64,000 nucleotides of DNA from Callaeas wilsoni (lineage: Eukaryota > Chordata > Aves > Passeriformes > Callaeidae). Position 1 is the stretch's first letter, and each line of letters starts with the position of its first letter. The notes beneath the pieces are model-generated. The model was given only the letters and a program-made list of their open reading frames with translations. It made no database searches and was not told the origin of the DNA. Location of the stretch: assembly GCA_013398955.1 (NCBI GenBank), contig VWPU01017647.1:35090-99089 (forward strand), read 5' to 3'. Below are positions 35,101-50,000 of this stretch, in pieces. The translations under genes and the position numbers were made by a program.

Positions 35101-38100
35101 AGATAACTTAATTCAGAGCAGCTTCACAAACTACATTGTAAATATGGGATTCCTCATATTCAGATATGTTCTTTGACCTTTTCTATTTCTGCAATAAAAT
35201 CTGACAAAACTACCAGATGTAGAAAAGTAATCTGAAGGCACAGTGCTTTTTTTGTTATCCACTATCCAATATTCATCAAAACAAGCTGATGATTTGACTG
35301 TTTTAAACATTCTCATTAAATCATTCACAATAATCTAGTATTTTTTAAAGACCAACTTGTTTTATAACCCAGACTTTACTAGCAAGTAGAGTTAATTTTA
35401 AAATATTTTCACAAATATTCTACAATATGTCTAGAATGTGTTTAACTGTAGTTAAACACTAGTCTAGAGACTAGTACATTCATCAGCCATGGTGTAACAC
35501 ACCTGCAATACCAATAAGGGGAAACCAATGATCTGACTTGTATTTGAAGAATGTGAATTAGTGCACTGACCATCAGTTCTGCAGAGTTCTTTCACTTTCT
35601 TTTCATTTCCTTGCTTTATTTCCAGGTTAAAGAATTTCTCCTGTGCTTAAAATGTCTCATATCCAAATACAACATTTGGCTGCTTTTGTATTGAGCTAAA
35701 ACCCCCAAAGGTATAAATATACTATCATTTAGGACTTGTGAATGCTTCTTTTGGGCATTCAGCATCAAGAGGGATTTGGAATTCTAGTGAGGGGTGCATG
35801 GTTTAATTTGATTGTTAGTTGTTCAAATCTCTCTGGAAAGACAGAATAAAATATTCTTACTTGTAAAACACTGAATTAGCAATTTTAATATATTGCTGCC
35901 ACAGTGAAATAGGATCAGCAGTTGCTCAAAATGTTGATGATCATTTTCTATGATCTTACCAGAAGAAGGTTTGAGCCTTATCAGTGAAATAGAAAAGTAT
36001 GCAATAACCAGATGTAAAAAACCCCCCTAAGTCTGAGGGGACATAAGCAACTGTCTTGCTATCATAAGAGTTGAAAATTTCAAAATAATTAAGGTATCCA
36101 CTCCTTACCTTTTACTTTAATCTTAAAAACACTCCTACCCTACTCTGAGTACATTTGAAAGACTTCATATTACACCTATTTCTTCCAGACATTACCTATT
36201 TTCAGGCTTGTTGATCATAATCTGCATTCTGAATCCTATGCCTACTTTTAGCATTCTCACAGAACTCACCTCTATTTTTCTTTCCAGTACTAGATGTTCT
36301 AGATATTTGACACGTGCTTTAGGATATTTGTTAAGGCAACTGATGATATCATCTGGATTAATGTTGTTTTTCTCCTGTTCTTCCAAAGGCCTTTTAGTGA
36401 AAATCTGTACGCCAACCTAGAAGGAGTTAATCACATTTAGGAACTTGATGGCAACCACTTTATTAAATAAATATTTAAAATGAAAAAGGAATAGCACTAT
36501 TGTCAATACATTATTTAGGAAGATAAACACAAAACTCTGCTCAACACCACAGGATTACGCTACTCTGTGCTAATAGTGATCTCACTCACTCCTATCTTCA
36601 CTACCCCCATCTGTAGTCCATACATTGTCCAGCCTATAAACCTTAGCTTGGGCACAACTTTCAAAACAAAAATTGAATGGATTAGTACAACAGAACAAGA
36701 GATTTCAGCCTTTGCAGCAGGAAAGCTCAAATTAGAGACCAGGATGTTCTAAGCTTTTTCACGTGATGATATAGATAGAGCAAGAGACTTTTGTAATTAC
36801 CAAACCAAAAGCTTAGAAATCTGCCACTGCACAAAATAGCTATGCTTAAATTAATATAAACCAGGCAGCAACAAGTTCCAACAGATACAGCATCAAACAT
36901 CGCACAATTTCTTTTTTTTTATTATTTGCGCAGATGAAGTTAATTCTTCTAGCAATGAAATTTTGTCTTGAATGGAGGCTATTTATTCCATGTCTCAGTG
37001 TACACAGATAACCACCCATCCCCTTTAAATTAAGAAGCAGCAGCAACAGATAACCTGCCAGGTGATTTATTTCTTTGTTTTAAGATTTAAAAATTGTCTT
37101 ACTCAATATGAAGAAAACAGAAGACATGCTGTATTTTTCATGCCCTGAACTTTATTTTCAGAATAAAAAGAGGCAATTATCACTATCACTTGCTAATAGA
37201 GGTACTTGGACGAATTGAGAAACCTGCAAGTTTTCTTCTGCTGATCACTATTTAACTGGCATTAAATATGCTGTAGAAGGTCCAATCAGCTATTAAGAAA
37301 AACCAACATTAAGGAAAACCCAAACACTACTGCAGGGAAATACTGATGTTCTGTGAAAAGTGTATCAATCACAAACCTCTTCATTTTTTTGTAAAATCCA
37401 TTCAAAGTACTTCCACACTAGGTCTTGGTCTGAGCAGAATGTAAGGAAGTCTACTATGTACTCATAGAGATCCGAACGTGTCGAATCTTGAATGTCTCCA
37501 TCAACTATTTTCACCCATAACTGCAACAAAAACACACAGATTAAAGTGCTTAAAATATGTACTAGCTCTTGCACCTCAAAACTTAAGTGAGCTACTAAAA
37601 GACTTAGTACAAGACTTGTGGAATTAGAAAGAGTTGACAGGAACACCAGTTGCAAGGAACATCTCTGGTCACTCATTTTTGCCATCACACTCTTCTTTTG
37701 CACCTGCCCTATTCACCCAATTCAGACCCCATATCATGTGGGCTCTCATTCTGAGAGTGACTAAAGGAGGTACATTAATCACAAAGAAAGCTTTTATCAA
37801 AAGTCCTTTTCTCCAATGCATGCACTTTTCGTGTGTTCTGTGTTTGCAAGATTAAAAACAAATTATACAAGCAATTTAGGGGAAAAACTGGTTTTCTGCT
37901 TTTCTTTCGTTTTGACTGAAGAACTACAAGTACCATGTGATATTATTTTTATATACATTATAATTGGAATTAAGATGTGCCACATCTAGCAGACCAGTTT
38001 AGCATTAAACCTTGTTTTTCGCAGCATCAAAATTCTTCCAAGATTTCTTGCACATGACAAATGCACATACTGTTTTTGTTGCCCTTACTGGTTTTCTGCT

Positions 38101-40960
38101 CAGGCCATTATTACTATTTATGTAACTGACCTGAATGCACCTGATGGGGTTAATGTGATTAATGTGTTCAAAAAGCCACACAATAAGGCAAACTTAAGAT
38201 ACTGGATACAGTCTGAGACACATGCTATGTACTCATCAACAACATACTAATTTCTCTACATGAAGTTTTGCAGACAGGAACAACAGAATTATTTAGTCTG
38301 CAGTGTACAGGTCACTGCCAGTATTAGTGACATCAGATGGAAGGTCCCCAAAGGGATTACTAACCCACCTGAAACTCCCAGATCTTGCCCAATGTGTTTA
38401 CTTTACATCACCAGATAGGGAAATAAACTCTCAGTTGCTGTCAGTGTCTGCCATGAGATTACAATGTTTTTTTGCTGTGTGTATACAGATCAATCAGCAC
38501 AGCGCATGCTCCTTGAGTCCCATAAATATCTTTTAAAGTGATTGCTTGATTATTTTAGCACTTTTGTCTGTTTTTAGGAGTTTAAACATATGTTCTGGTA
38601 TGTACAGTTTTGCTTTAAAAATATCATACGAGCATCTAGATAGCTGTCAACTTCAGTAAGCTCTTCAGATTTTTCACATCTAGCATATTAATCTATTCAA
38701 GGAAGTCTTAGCATAAGTTTCAAGTTTCTCATATACACACACATATCTATACACACACACATAAACATCACAACTTTTCAAACAGATAAATTAAGACCTC
38801 AAATTTTTATCTTAGAGCTAAAACAGTATTTTGGGATGGTTTACAGATGACACTAAAAGCTTTATTCTAACCTGAAGTGCTGCAGCATCCTGACCATTGT
38901 AGTGATACAGGAGACCAAGTGCAAAATACCTGTAAAGAAAGAGAAAATAATATTAAAATTGCTAGAATTTTCCCACTAATGTCATTATGGGCTAATTAGC
39001 ACAGGGTACAACAAATAATGGCTTACAATGACACATGCATGGCCATGTCTACACTTGAACAATTCTCTGTAGGCTGTTTTTATGAATCAAAGGAAAGAAG
39101 TTCTGCCCTAAAAGTGTCTCTGTCACTCCTGTCCCCAAGACAGTTTGTAGTTACTAGATCCAACTTACACAAAGTATGTGCCCAATTAGAGATGTTTCCC
39201 ACGCCATTCCGTCAATTTTTTGTGCAGACATAACACACACCTCCAAGTAACTATTTCTCCAATAGTTCATCGGCTGTCATTAAATCAAATTTTATTGTGT
39301 TTATTTAAAACTCTGTTTTACTATCAGAAGCTTCTTTCTTTGCTGTAGCATGGAGTCAAGACAGGCAAAGAAGAGCTTTGTACAGTGCAATTACAGAGTG
39401 GTTTTTGTGTACTCTAAGGAAAATACAGCCAAGTTCTGAATGGCTGTCCTCACGGAACAATGTTCTAACATTCATTCAATTCACATTTGCAAAAGTTTGC
39501 CATGCAAACCACACCTACCAAAAGATTTTCACAAAACACCTGAAATAAATGAAATTACCCTAAATATAACCACAATTAAAGACTCTGCCTCACCACTATA
39601 GTTGCTACTACTACACCAGACAGCTTAAAGCTAAAGAAAGGAAAATCAAGATAGACATGCTACCTAAGGCTAGAGTTTGCATTTTACACATTTACTATCT
39701 AATGTTTCCCGCTTAATGAGAGCCAATTCTCTGCCTGCTGGCATTTCTGGTTTGAAGTCATTTGCAGTCATCTTAAGGAATCTCTTTTTGGTCAATCAGA
39801 GAAACACGGAAAGTTTGCAATTCAGAAGAGCTCCTTTCCTGAATAAGCAACTACAATTTTAAAGCCATTAACTGGTTAATAGGTTTTACCTAAGGTAGTG
39901 CATGTGTTCATGCATCTTTTCATTCTGTGTACAACCTACTGCAGTCACTCAACTCTCCCATTATCACAAGGGCAAACAATTCACTTTTTTCTCCCAAACT
40001 TGTACCAATTCTTTATTTTTGTGTTGGACACAGAAACTTTCATGGAGAACTCTGCATTTACCAGGATAAAACAGAATGCATTTCCTTTATCTCAGACTGT
40101 CAATTAATAGCTTTTCACCAATATTTTTAAATGCTAACAGTGTAAATTCAGACTGAGTTCTCTTTTGGACAAGCGTAAGCACAGGAACTACAAGTACTTG
40201 AACACATTGTTCTAGAAGCCAAGAGCATCTAAGACAATTTTTCCTCTGGTCTAGAAGGCGCAATAATGAAAAAATCCACTCACTTTTTGTGTTTTTCCAG
40301 CCAGGCAGCACTATCTGTTAAGAGACAGAAGTTCTCTGAAACTAGGAGATCCAGCAGGCTTTCATGGTTTGCCTCTGCATACAGCTTGAGTAAAGCCGTG
40401 TCGATATCCTCCTTGTAGCCATTCGCAACCTCAGTGCTGCGGACTTCATTCAAGTAACTCATGAGGAATCGTTTGCATTTCGTCATCTTCTCCTGATCCC
40501 CCTGGGTCAGCTGGTTCAGGTCCGCGTACTCGTGCAGAGGGGGATGAGACCGGATAAATGAAGAGGAAGTAGGCAACAGGAAGGGGTAGAGAGAGATCAG
40601 CTCCCGGACATCAAGCTGGCCGCTTCTGCAATTACAGTGTCAAACTAGATGAAGCAAAAAGAAAGAAAAAGTATACATAGGCACAAAAAAAAAGTGTGCT
40701 CACATATGCTTAGAGTCAGGACACTAACATATAGTCAGTTTCTGGAATTTTTTTTGCTATATCTTTATTTATTTGTCTATCATTCCTCTTCCTCCTCTAG
40801 ACAGTAAAAGTTTTGAGAATTCAGAGACTGGCCAACCTTTTGCTTTTGACTTTCCACAGCTGTTCTCTGGCATATACAAAAATCAGCTGAACAGCACTAC
40901 AGCAGTCCTAGGACTGTCGTAGACTTCATCCATACATTATGGGAGCTAGTCTTCTGACGG

Positions 40961-41001
<41 letters not shown>

Positions 41002-44000
41002 AAGTGAACCCTTTCAGGAGAGAGCCACAAAAGCCTGTGTCAGTGTAATTCTGTAGAAAATAGCAACTTCCTGTACAAAACTAAAGCTTTCAGAACATGT
41101 GTTTGGATGATGAAAACATTCTCCTCAACCCTGAAATGCACCAGATTCCTGATTCGGCTCTCTTCTTACAGAGGTTCTGTAAGCAAACCACAGATACTGA
41201 TTATGCACCCATTTAACCAATAAGTCTGCTGTACAGGCAGAGGCCTTGGGTGTACATCTATGGAGGCTCCTCTGGAGTGGCTTTTCCACTTCAGGTGAGA
41301 AGGACACCCTATACTTTTGTTCAGCAGCAAGTTACAGATATGCCACACAAAACATTTTTCTTTCAGTCTACATTGACATTCCTCAAGCTTTTAAAGAATG
41401 TTTGTTGTGATGGAAGAAATTTTTTTTTTTTTTTACACATGGCAAAAATCCCTGATTTTCACAGCTAGAGTGAACCCTTTTTCCAGGCTTTGCTTTAGAA
41501 GAATAGCAAGACAGGATTTATATTTGATAATATTTTATTTCACTGTCAAAGTTTTTATTCATAATTCACCTTTAAAAATTAACATTCCTGAAATGCAGGA
41601 AATACTGTTGCTGAAAAAAAAATCAAAATGAACTTGACAGGTCTCTAAAAGAAACTCTGTTAAGTTATTTCATTGCAAATAAAACTTTTTAAAAACAATT
41701 CTTATCTACCTGGTGATCAGCAAACTCAAAGACTTTCTCTTCACTACTTTGATTGGAATGAATTCCAGAAAGAAACAAATGATAACTCAGAAATAGAAAA
41801 GCGGCAGATTTCTACAGGCAATAAAGTGTGAAGGATCCTCATAGACAGGCTCATCCCTTCACCACGGGCATGCCCTGCATCGTTCACTTCTTGATGCAGA
41901 CACAATTCCAAAACAGTCCAGGAAATACGAACTAGTAGGAACCATCACCATGACAATCCCCATTTAAACTTTTCTTTCAAGTTAATAGAGTCCTTTGGCA
42001 ACAAAAATGTATACCAGAAGAAGGAAATTCTGGGAGACAGCAGCAATAGCAAATTTAAAAGCAGCATCCCCTCTTCCAGAACCTAGTGACTGCAAAGCAC
42101 AGGAGTAGCAACACAGACAATAGAGAAGAACCACAACAGACAGAAATGGGAAGCCGTCCCAAGAGGTGAGGTTTGAACAGCAGGTTTTCCCAGTTCATAC
42201 AGAGAGCTCCTATTGCCTAAAACCCTCCTCCACACTAGAAAGGCCCACCTCTAACCGAGCGTAAAGTATTCAGGTCTACTTCACAGATTTCTGCAGTTGA
42301 AATTTCTTTTAATCCCTCTTTTGGGATTGGGCTTTGAAATTCTTAGATCTACATTATGATAAGAGGCAGAATAACCAAGAAGTAGCAAGTTCTGTCAGTG
42401 GCATGACCTGATGGTTCCAAGAATATTTGAGTGTTCAGTATGACCTTATTACAGCAACCTAACTGCAGTTTTAGCTACTGCAACTACTCTGAATTTTCAA
42501 GTCCTGAGGACCACCAGATGAAATATATGAGATGCATTACACTAGAAAATTAACCCTATTTGAAGAAAGAAGAGATCTTTTTCCCCTCCAATCCAAATGA
42601 ATCTTCCCTGATTCGTTTCAGAACAAAAACTAACCTGTAACTTGAATAATATCCACAGGCTGCTCAAAATTTGTGCAGAAACAAGGAGTCTTAACAAATC
42701 TGGAGAAATTAAAATACAAACATCGGTTCCCTTGCTAGCTATGTTGTCAAGTATTTGGAGATGGCCTAAGCTTGAGTTGGAGACTATGACCATTGAGATG
42801 GATGAAGTTAAAAATGCTATATTTAATATGTCACTTTTAATAAGTTTTAAAACATTTTTCAACTTCTACAGTAGCTTCTGAGTCCTTTCACCTTTCAAGT
42901 AGTCAGCTACCTATCCTCTGACTTTACAGATTCTGGCCTCAATTATGATCTGTTACAAAAAGGAGAATCAGCTTTCAACTTGGGGTAGCCCAAAGCCTGG
43001 GCTGTGAATCACCTGTGGTTCTCTCAGCACGTCTGACTCAAGCTCAGCTGTACAGTTCTGTTCTCCCCACAGCAGTGCTAAGCAGCAATCAAGCAGCCTC
43101 CTTAAAAGCACCACATCACCCACAGGCTTCTTCAGAAAAACAGCAAATACTAAACAATGACCCCTCCTGCATGAATGGCTAACATTCAGCTCAAGGCTTA
43201 TGGCTCCTGGGATTTGTGCATGTCTTGTGGATCTTTCCTCCACATTTGGACAAAATCCTTTTAGAGCAGCTACAAAGGATCTCATCTCTCTTGAAAAATG
43301 TCTGAGCCTTCAGCTTCTAGCATCTCAGGCTCAGCAAATTACAGATAGGAATTTATCACACAGCAGAAAACAAACTCTTGAGACATCAGTGTTGTGAAGC
43401 AACTTCCCTTTGAGCAATTCTGCATTAGTTCTCTTTGGGCTTCATATATACAAGCAATGCAACAGGCAGAATCTACAAGTTTTCAGGAAATTTACATCTA
43501 AATTAAGACCCTCATATGGATGCTGAAATGCTGTTAGCAGGGAAATTATCTCTTCTTGCATTCATTCTGTGAGCACTTTTCCTTTGCTGTGTAAGCTATG
43601 TAAACAATAGATAGGGTTTTTGTAAATAGCATTCATATCTGGTATCTTCTGACCTTGTGTACATTATATTAGGAAAAAACATTTCTAAGTGGGTGTCTGA
43701 GACTTTGACCAATCACCCTAGGAGAAGTGTGGGCACTGTTCAATTGCTTTATGGAACTAGAATATATAAATGGTATTGTAAATTTAAGAAATAATTCATT
43801 CCTCGCTCTGGACTCCTGCCTCACTGCATCTCTGAACCCCTCCTTGGAAGCCCACAACCCTCCTATCTACAGATATCAGAGATGCCAAAGAAGCCTACAG
43901 TGTTAACTGTTTTGCCTAAATCCCACTGGCTGTATTGGAAGCTTATATTCTTGAATCACATTAAGATGCAAATCCCATATCATTCCGACTTCTTACTTCT

Positions 44001-47000
44001 CCAAGTATAAGTACCAGCAATTTTTTTAACATTTTCAGTGTAGAAGAGACTTATACCTAAAGTCTCTCTATAGGCCTTCCAAGGTGAGAAATACTCTGTA
44101 AAGAGTTAACATCTTTATTTGTTAAAAAGAGCAAAGTTTAGAAAAGTTCCAGTATCCAGTGGGTCAGAAGGTAACCAATATCTAACCAGTAAACACGGAA
44201 GAGAACTGGTTTCCCTGTGTCAGCTGCCAACCATATCAGTAAGGCATGCAAAATTCAGCAAATGACCACCTAAAAAGCACTGTTTGGTATAACTCTAATG
44301 ATAGCAACGTGAAACAGCATGAGTATAAATCACAACTATGTAACACAATCGCAATTCTGTTATTGCTTATAACAGAATTCATCAGACAAAAGAAGCCCTA
44401 CTGTTACTTCTCACTCAATTTTAAGGTTAATGGATCTAGCTGAAGCAAATTATCCTCCTTTTGTTGAACTATTTGAGTTTCAATAAAGCTACCATGTTCT
44501 TCCTTTTTGTCAACCTTCTTCAGTATTCAGAAGCATCAGCATTAACCACAAAGAACTTGGCAAATTATTCCCCTTAAAAGTTCCAGTCCTTAAAAACTAT
44601 GAATTTAGGCATAAGATATAACTGTTTCTTGACAAGATTGTCCAAGAAGGGTAATAATGCAAGAAAATGAAGACCTTTAATCCCATATAATTCTCCCTGC
44701 TAACCTGTAACTATCAGATATTTTCCAAGTAGTGGGACAATCTCACTTCATATTTAACCAGAAGCCGGCCCACGTACCTCACCAAGATGTCTGAGGTTTT
44801 GCTGCTACCCTGTTTCACTGCTTAAATCTGTCTTTTCTGAGATAGGCATCAAGTTTCCCTCTGACATTAAGACTGAACTTATTTCTAAGACAAGGCTGAA
44901 AAATCTGCAGAGCAACACACTGGGATGGGAGGAACTGTTTTCACATAGACTGCCACTATCTTTCCCATTTTTCCTCTGAGCATCAGTAAGTTTAAAATGA
45001 ACAAGACTGATTGAGACTGTATCAGGGCACACCCAGCTATTACTCTAACTTGGTGTGCACACCACGGCTGAAAATCAAGGAACCTGAATACCATAACAAG
45101 TTTTTTCAGAGCTGCCAAAAGACTCTTCTTAGTTTATGTATGGCTGGACAGAAGAAAAGCACAGAATCTTATTCTAGCTTTCTTCCCTGAGCAGACATCG
45201 GCAATTCATGAACTGTTGTTCTGCTTTGGAGTCGCAGCTTTTACAGGAAGGGAACACCCTGGGATGCTGACTCAGCTACAAAAGTTGTGGCTGGACAGCA
45301 CATTTTCTCATGAAGCATGTTTATTTCTATAGAGGAGCTCCAGCAGTCCTATTCATTAAAGCTCATTTGTCAGATGGACTGAGAGTTGGATGGAGGATGC
45401 ATAAGCAATCTCGGCTCCTTCCACGAGGTGGTAGAACTCCTCACAGGATACATTTCCCTCTTTTCACCGCTCTTAAAATATTCTTAACTATGCACTGCTT
45501 GTACTTCTGCTTCAGATACACAACCCAGGGGTCACATACACAAGTGTCTGAAAGATTATAAGGGTGGAGAAAGACTGCAAGTTGCTCACTAATGACAAAA
45601 ATTTCTAGGTGATAGAGGAAGTGGTTGTGGCCAGAACAAATTGTCACCAAATGCTGTTCAGGCCTTTCCTGTCATTCCCTCATCTTCACTCAGTGCACAC
45701 TGCTCATCCAAGCCGTGTCTCTCATTACACTGGCAAGCAGGAGGCAAAATGGCAAAGTCCCTCACCAACAGCAACACTTCTCAATACTTCACTTTCCTCA
45801 CTGCATTTCCATAAGCCCAAGGACGTTTTTCCTACACTGTAAATACGCTTACAATATACTGCAAATTGTCTAACCTTAATCCTATTCCATAGACTCTAAA
45901 CAGATTTAAAGCGAATTTCAGCAGATAACAAGGAGAGTTATTTTATGTGGTCAGCATGCATTCCACTAACTACAGACAGTGCCACATCACAGAATGAGGC
46001 ACGGCTAGGAGAAATGAAATTACCAGGTAGAATAAAGATAACAAGCAGCATTTTCTGAATGAAAGCGGAATATCAAGGTCAATTTATAAACAAGCGACTG
46101 CTGAAACGGCTAAATCGGCAAGGTTAGTACAGACTTCAAGAACAAATCTGTCTTCTGGAAAAGGTTTAGCAGAACAAGTGTTAAAGCAAATCCAGTACCA
46201 GCATCCTCATAAAAATTAGTGCAATTGTGTCAATAATATTTAATTTGTAACTAATATTTAAATTATACCTTTTTTTAAAAAGTATTTAAAAAAAAAAAAG
46301 AACGAAGCAATGTTCATGCTGGAAATCACAGCACAAACTCAATAATAAAGCCTTGACCTTCATGGGCATAAAGTAAAAAATCTCCATATATACAACACTC
46401 AAATTCTTAATGCTACTATATGTTAGCATCCCCCAAAAAAACCCAATTGCATTAACTCTTCAGCTATAAAGCTGTTTCAATGTTCCTCTGTTCTTAACCC
46501 CAACAAAACCATTTTATCACAGTGAACTCACATCTACATCAAAAAACATTCAAGCAACTAAGTTTTTCAAACCAAGAACACTAACTCCTTATTTAAAGAA
46601 GGTAAATTATCAAATTTCTTGTCACACAATTACCTGAAGAGTTCTTTTGCTTCAAGGAACTGAAGCTGTGCAAACTGTATAAAACCTGCTTGCTGCAGGA
46701 TTCGTTTGTACATTACCTATAAAAAAGAAGGAGGGGGAAAAAAAGGTTTATTATATTTGTACTTATGTAATGCTAGTTACTACTGCAATAGCTAACTGCC
46801 AAAAAACACCAAACAAATGATCTTCAACCACCTGACAAGTCATAAGCAAAATAAACCTTGATCCTCTACACTTTAAATTATGTACCTGAATATATTGAAT
46901 CTGCTGCCCAGCCTCAGTTTCTTACACAAGTGTGTGTGAACACAACACTGCTCATGAGTACTTGCTAAAAGCAAAGTCAAAAAAGAGCAAGTTTAAGTTT

Positions 47001-50000
47001 TCTTGTTCAAATAATGACTTATCTGACATTATCACACTGAATCGCCTCAAGTTTTTTCTTGAGTTATTTGCAACCATAAAAGCTAATGGTTATCTTTGAA
47101 GCTCCCCATGATTCAGTAAGTGCAAAAAATAAAGACGGTCCCACTTGACCACACACAGCCACTTTCTTCCTGTGTCATCTCTCTGGTGCAGCAACCTTGC
47201 TGGCAATTCTCATAGTCTTATCCCCAGCTGATGGACATATTTTTGACTTTCTGCCAGTTTTGCTATTTAGATTTTTATTTTAAAAAATAAAAAAATTTTC
47301 CAAAGCAGTTCAACCTATCCAATATGCCGTACATTATGCAACGTACCATAAAAATATGGTCAAAAACCAAGTAAACCATATGGAAAGCTATTTGTTATCA
47401 AGCTTTACTGTTAAGGTCACATCTAGATAGAAAATGTTTAAATGAAGCTCAGTAGAAAGAGAACACAAGAACTACTTTAAATCATAGGTTGTTATTAAAT
47501 CTGAATGGTCAACCAATTACAAGATTAAATGAAATCCTTGTGCTCAGAATATTTCCAACAGCAAAAGAGAAGTACTAAAAGCACGGAACCTAAACTGTGC
47601 TCTGCACAGCATTAATGTTTGTGGCAACACTGGTATTTTGGCAAGTACAACCAGCTGCCTTCACATGTCCTCAGTTTTTCCCTTCAACTTGCTCATGAAT
47701 ACACAGCTTTCTAATGTTTCACACTGTACCTGAAGGCTGTTACTAATATCAGACTTAAAAAAACATTTTCAATAAAAATACCCAGAGAAACTACAGTACA
47801 AGAGGAACACATTCCAGGCAGGAATTGCTGAGGAGCACCAGGTCTCAAGTACAGTGGACTGATACTCTAACTGATGATTTTTCACCTTGATTAAAGGTTA
47901 TGGATTTACCAACAGAAAAGCTTGGCTTCAGCCCATTTAGTCTGTGCATGCTTTACTAATGGTTTGTCTTAAGGAAATACTTAATCTCTGTTGTTAGCAA
48001 GTCTCTAAAATGCTTTGTAAGGTTGTGGGACTATTCTTGCCTCCCCAGTGTATAGGAGAAAAGGGGAAACAGAGAGAAATGTTATCAGGCACGCTTTTTC
48101 AGACAAATATAACAACATAAAATTAAATGAATAGTACTTCATGACATCTTTATATTAACTAATGCTTTACATTCAAGCATAATGATTAAAAATAGAGTTA
48201 TCTAAAGCTAAGAGAATTTAATTACAGTTACAAAGTAAAACTTCTTTAGGGGATTAACTCACAAAAGAGCCAAAATATTTTGGACTTCTGACAGTGTTAC
48301 TACATCACTACACGGTAATCTGTGAACTGATGAATACCCACCTGGTCACCTTCCTAAGGACACTGCTGAAGGATTTCAATCTGCACATCTCTGCATGTGA
48401 TGGCAGAAAAACGTTAAAATCCAGCCTGACTTTCCAGGGAAAGATTTCTCACCCTGCTGACTAGTATCAAAAGTATATAAGCTGGGGTTTTTTTCCCCCC
48501 TAAAGCCTGTTTTTAATTTTTGCAATGGAGCGATCACTAAAATTTACATATTTAGTCAATTATGATATTGTAATAAAGTTTGAATTAATCTCACTGAAAG
48601 CACTGCTTTAATTGCAGAGCTTAGTCTGTACAGCATCTTTTTAACAAAAAGTTGAAAAGAGTTCATTGATAATCTAACTATAGGCTGTAGGAACCAGTTT
48701 TAAATTGGAACTGATAAAGTGGTATTCACTTTCATTTAAATGTTGACATATCTTCAATTCTCCCTTAAAGACACGCAACAAAAAGTCGTAGAATATCTAC
48801 AGACAGGCACTTTCTAAACTTTTTAAAGACACAATGATGAGATAGGCAGTATCCAGGTAGATTTTTAGCTGACAATAGAAACACTAGATATTAAGATGTC
48901 CTGGGGTAAAGATTATGGAAGAAAACAGACCAGACTGTGGAAAATCCATTATTCCCTTTCTGACAGATTTTTAAGAATGGGCTAGACCTACATGTCAAAC
49001 ACACAGTTACCTTCTGTTTATGACAGAAAAAACACCTTCAGTTCTTCAAGATGTGTTTGTCAGATCTGGAACAGGCTTCTTTTAAAAAAGTACTAAGCTA
49101 TACCCAGTCAAAATTCAACACATTATTTAGTCCTTTATAATTTTTGAAGAACCACCATAGGACTTGCAATTCTTTAGGCAAATTCTGCACTATTGACTGA
49201 ATTCACATAAAAAAAGTAGCTACAAAAACATGACGTAAGTTTTGTGTTAAGTCACATCTGAAAAAGCAATAGGAAAAAGAAAGATGACTGCTGAAGCTGT
49301 GATTGCTGTAGTGAAGTCTTAATTCTCTCAACCACTAAAAAAATCCTTTCTAAAATGGTCAGAATTACCAACTATATTGTTCAAAAGAAATCTTCTAGAA
49401 AGCCACTTTGTCTTTTGGTCAGATTTGGGTGCAGTTAATATGTTTTTTGAAATTAAAAAGAAATAGGAAGAAAAAAAAAAAAAAGAGATACCTATGCAAG
49501 ATGTGTGTCAATCTAACCAAGGTCTTCACTACCATCAACCATGATTTCTGCAAACGTCAGCTGTCCTGAAAAATTAATAAGTAGTATTCAGTCATTTCAT
49601 GGTAGCATGGTAGAAAGGCCTTTGTATTCTTCTATCAAAAATTATATCCAGCAGAGCCATCTCCTTGGGACACTTTTGCTTAGTGTTTTTACGTAGCAGG
49701 AACTCCTGATGCTCAAAAACAAAGAAATTTTCCTTTGTTATGGCAGAGCTAAATTTGCAGTCTCCAGGGACCACAAGTTAAATAACAGGTTAGAGCTTCT
49801 AAGGCATGACCTGCTACTTTCCAATAACTAAATACTGACTGTACAAAAAATTCTGAGAGTACAGTACTTCATTGCTGCTATTCCGCCATCATTCTGCATT
49901 ACCAGCATATATATATATATATATATTTTTTTTTTTATGCTGATATACAGAGGGAGAGCATGCACCCATGTATGCATGCAATGACAAAGTATTGAACTGT

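Larger units (their letters stand above)
32130..40283 (-). other. TGFBRAP1 introns 6-11
   Basis: Six shorter introns separate exons 6 to 12: 38,930-40,283; 37,521-38,871; 36,417-37,376; 34,960-36,269; 33,162-34,799; 32,130-32,727. All have GT-AG ends on the minus strand. They are AT-rich and no mobile element was recognised in them. A CA/TA-rich patch lies at about 38,733-38,763 in intron 7's downstream flank. Confidence 0.85.
40626..46633 (-). other. TGFBRAP1 intron 5
   Basis: A 6.0 kb intron, mostly AT-rich. It contains a 35-base A tract (40,965-40,999) and a CTCF-like core at 45,421-45,434. Open stretches of about 105 codons near 42.5-42.9 and 43.0-43.3 kb (minus) resemble no known family and lack convincing splice context. 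Confidence 0.9.

Noticed and set aside
42542..43285. Two frames of about 105 codons in TGFBRAP1 intron 5
   Set aside because: Not part of the known protein, and the flanking exons join perfectly without them. No family similarity.
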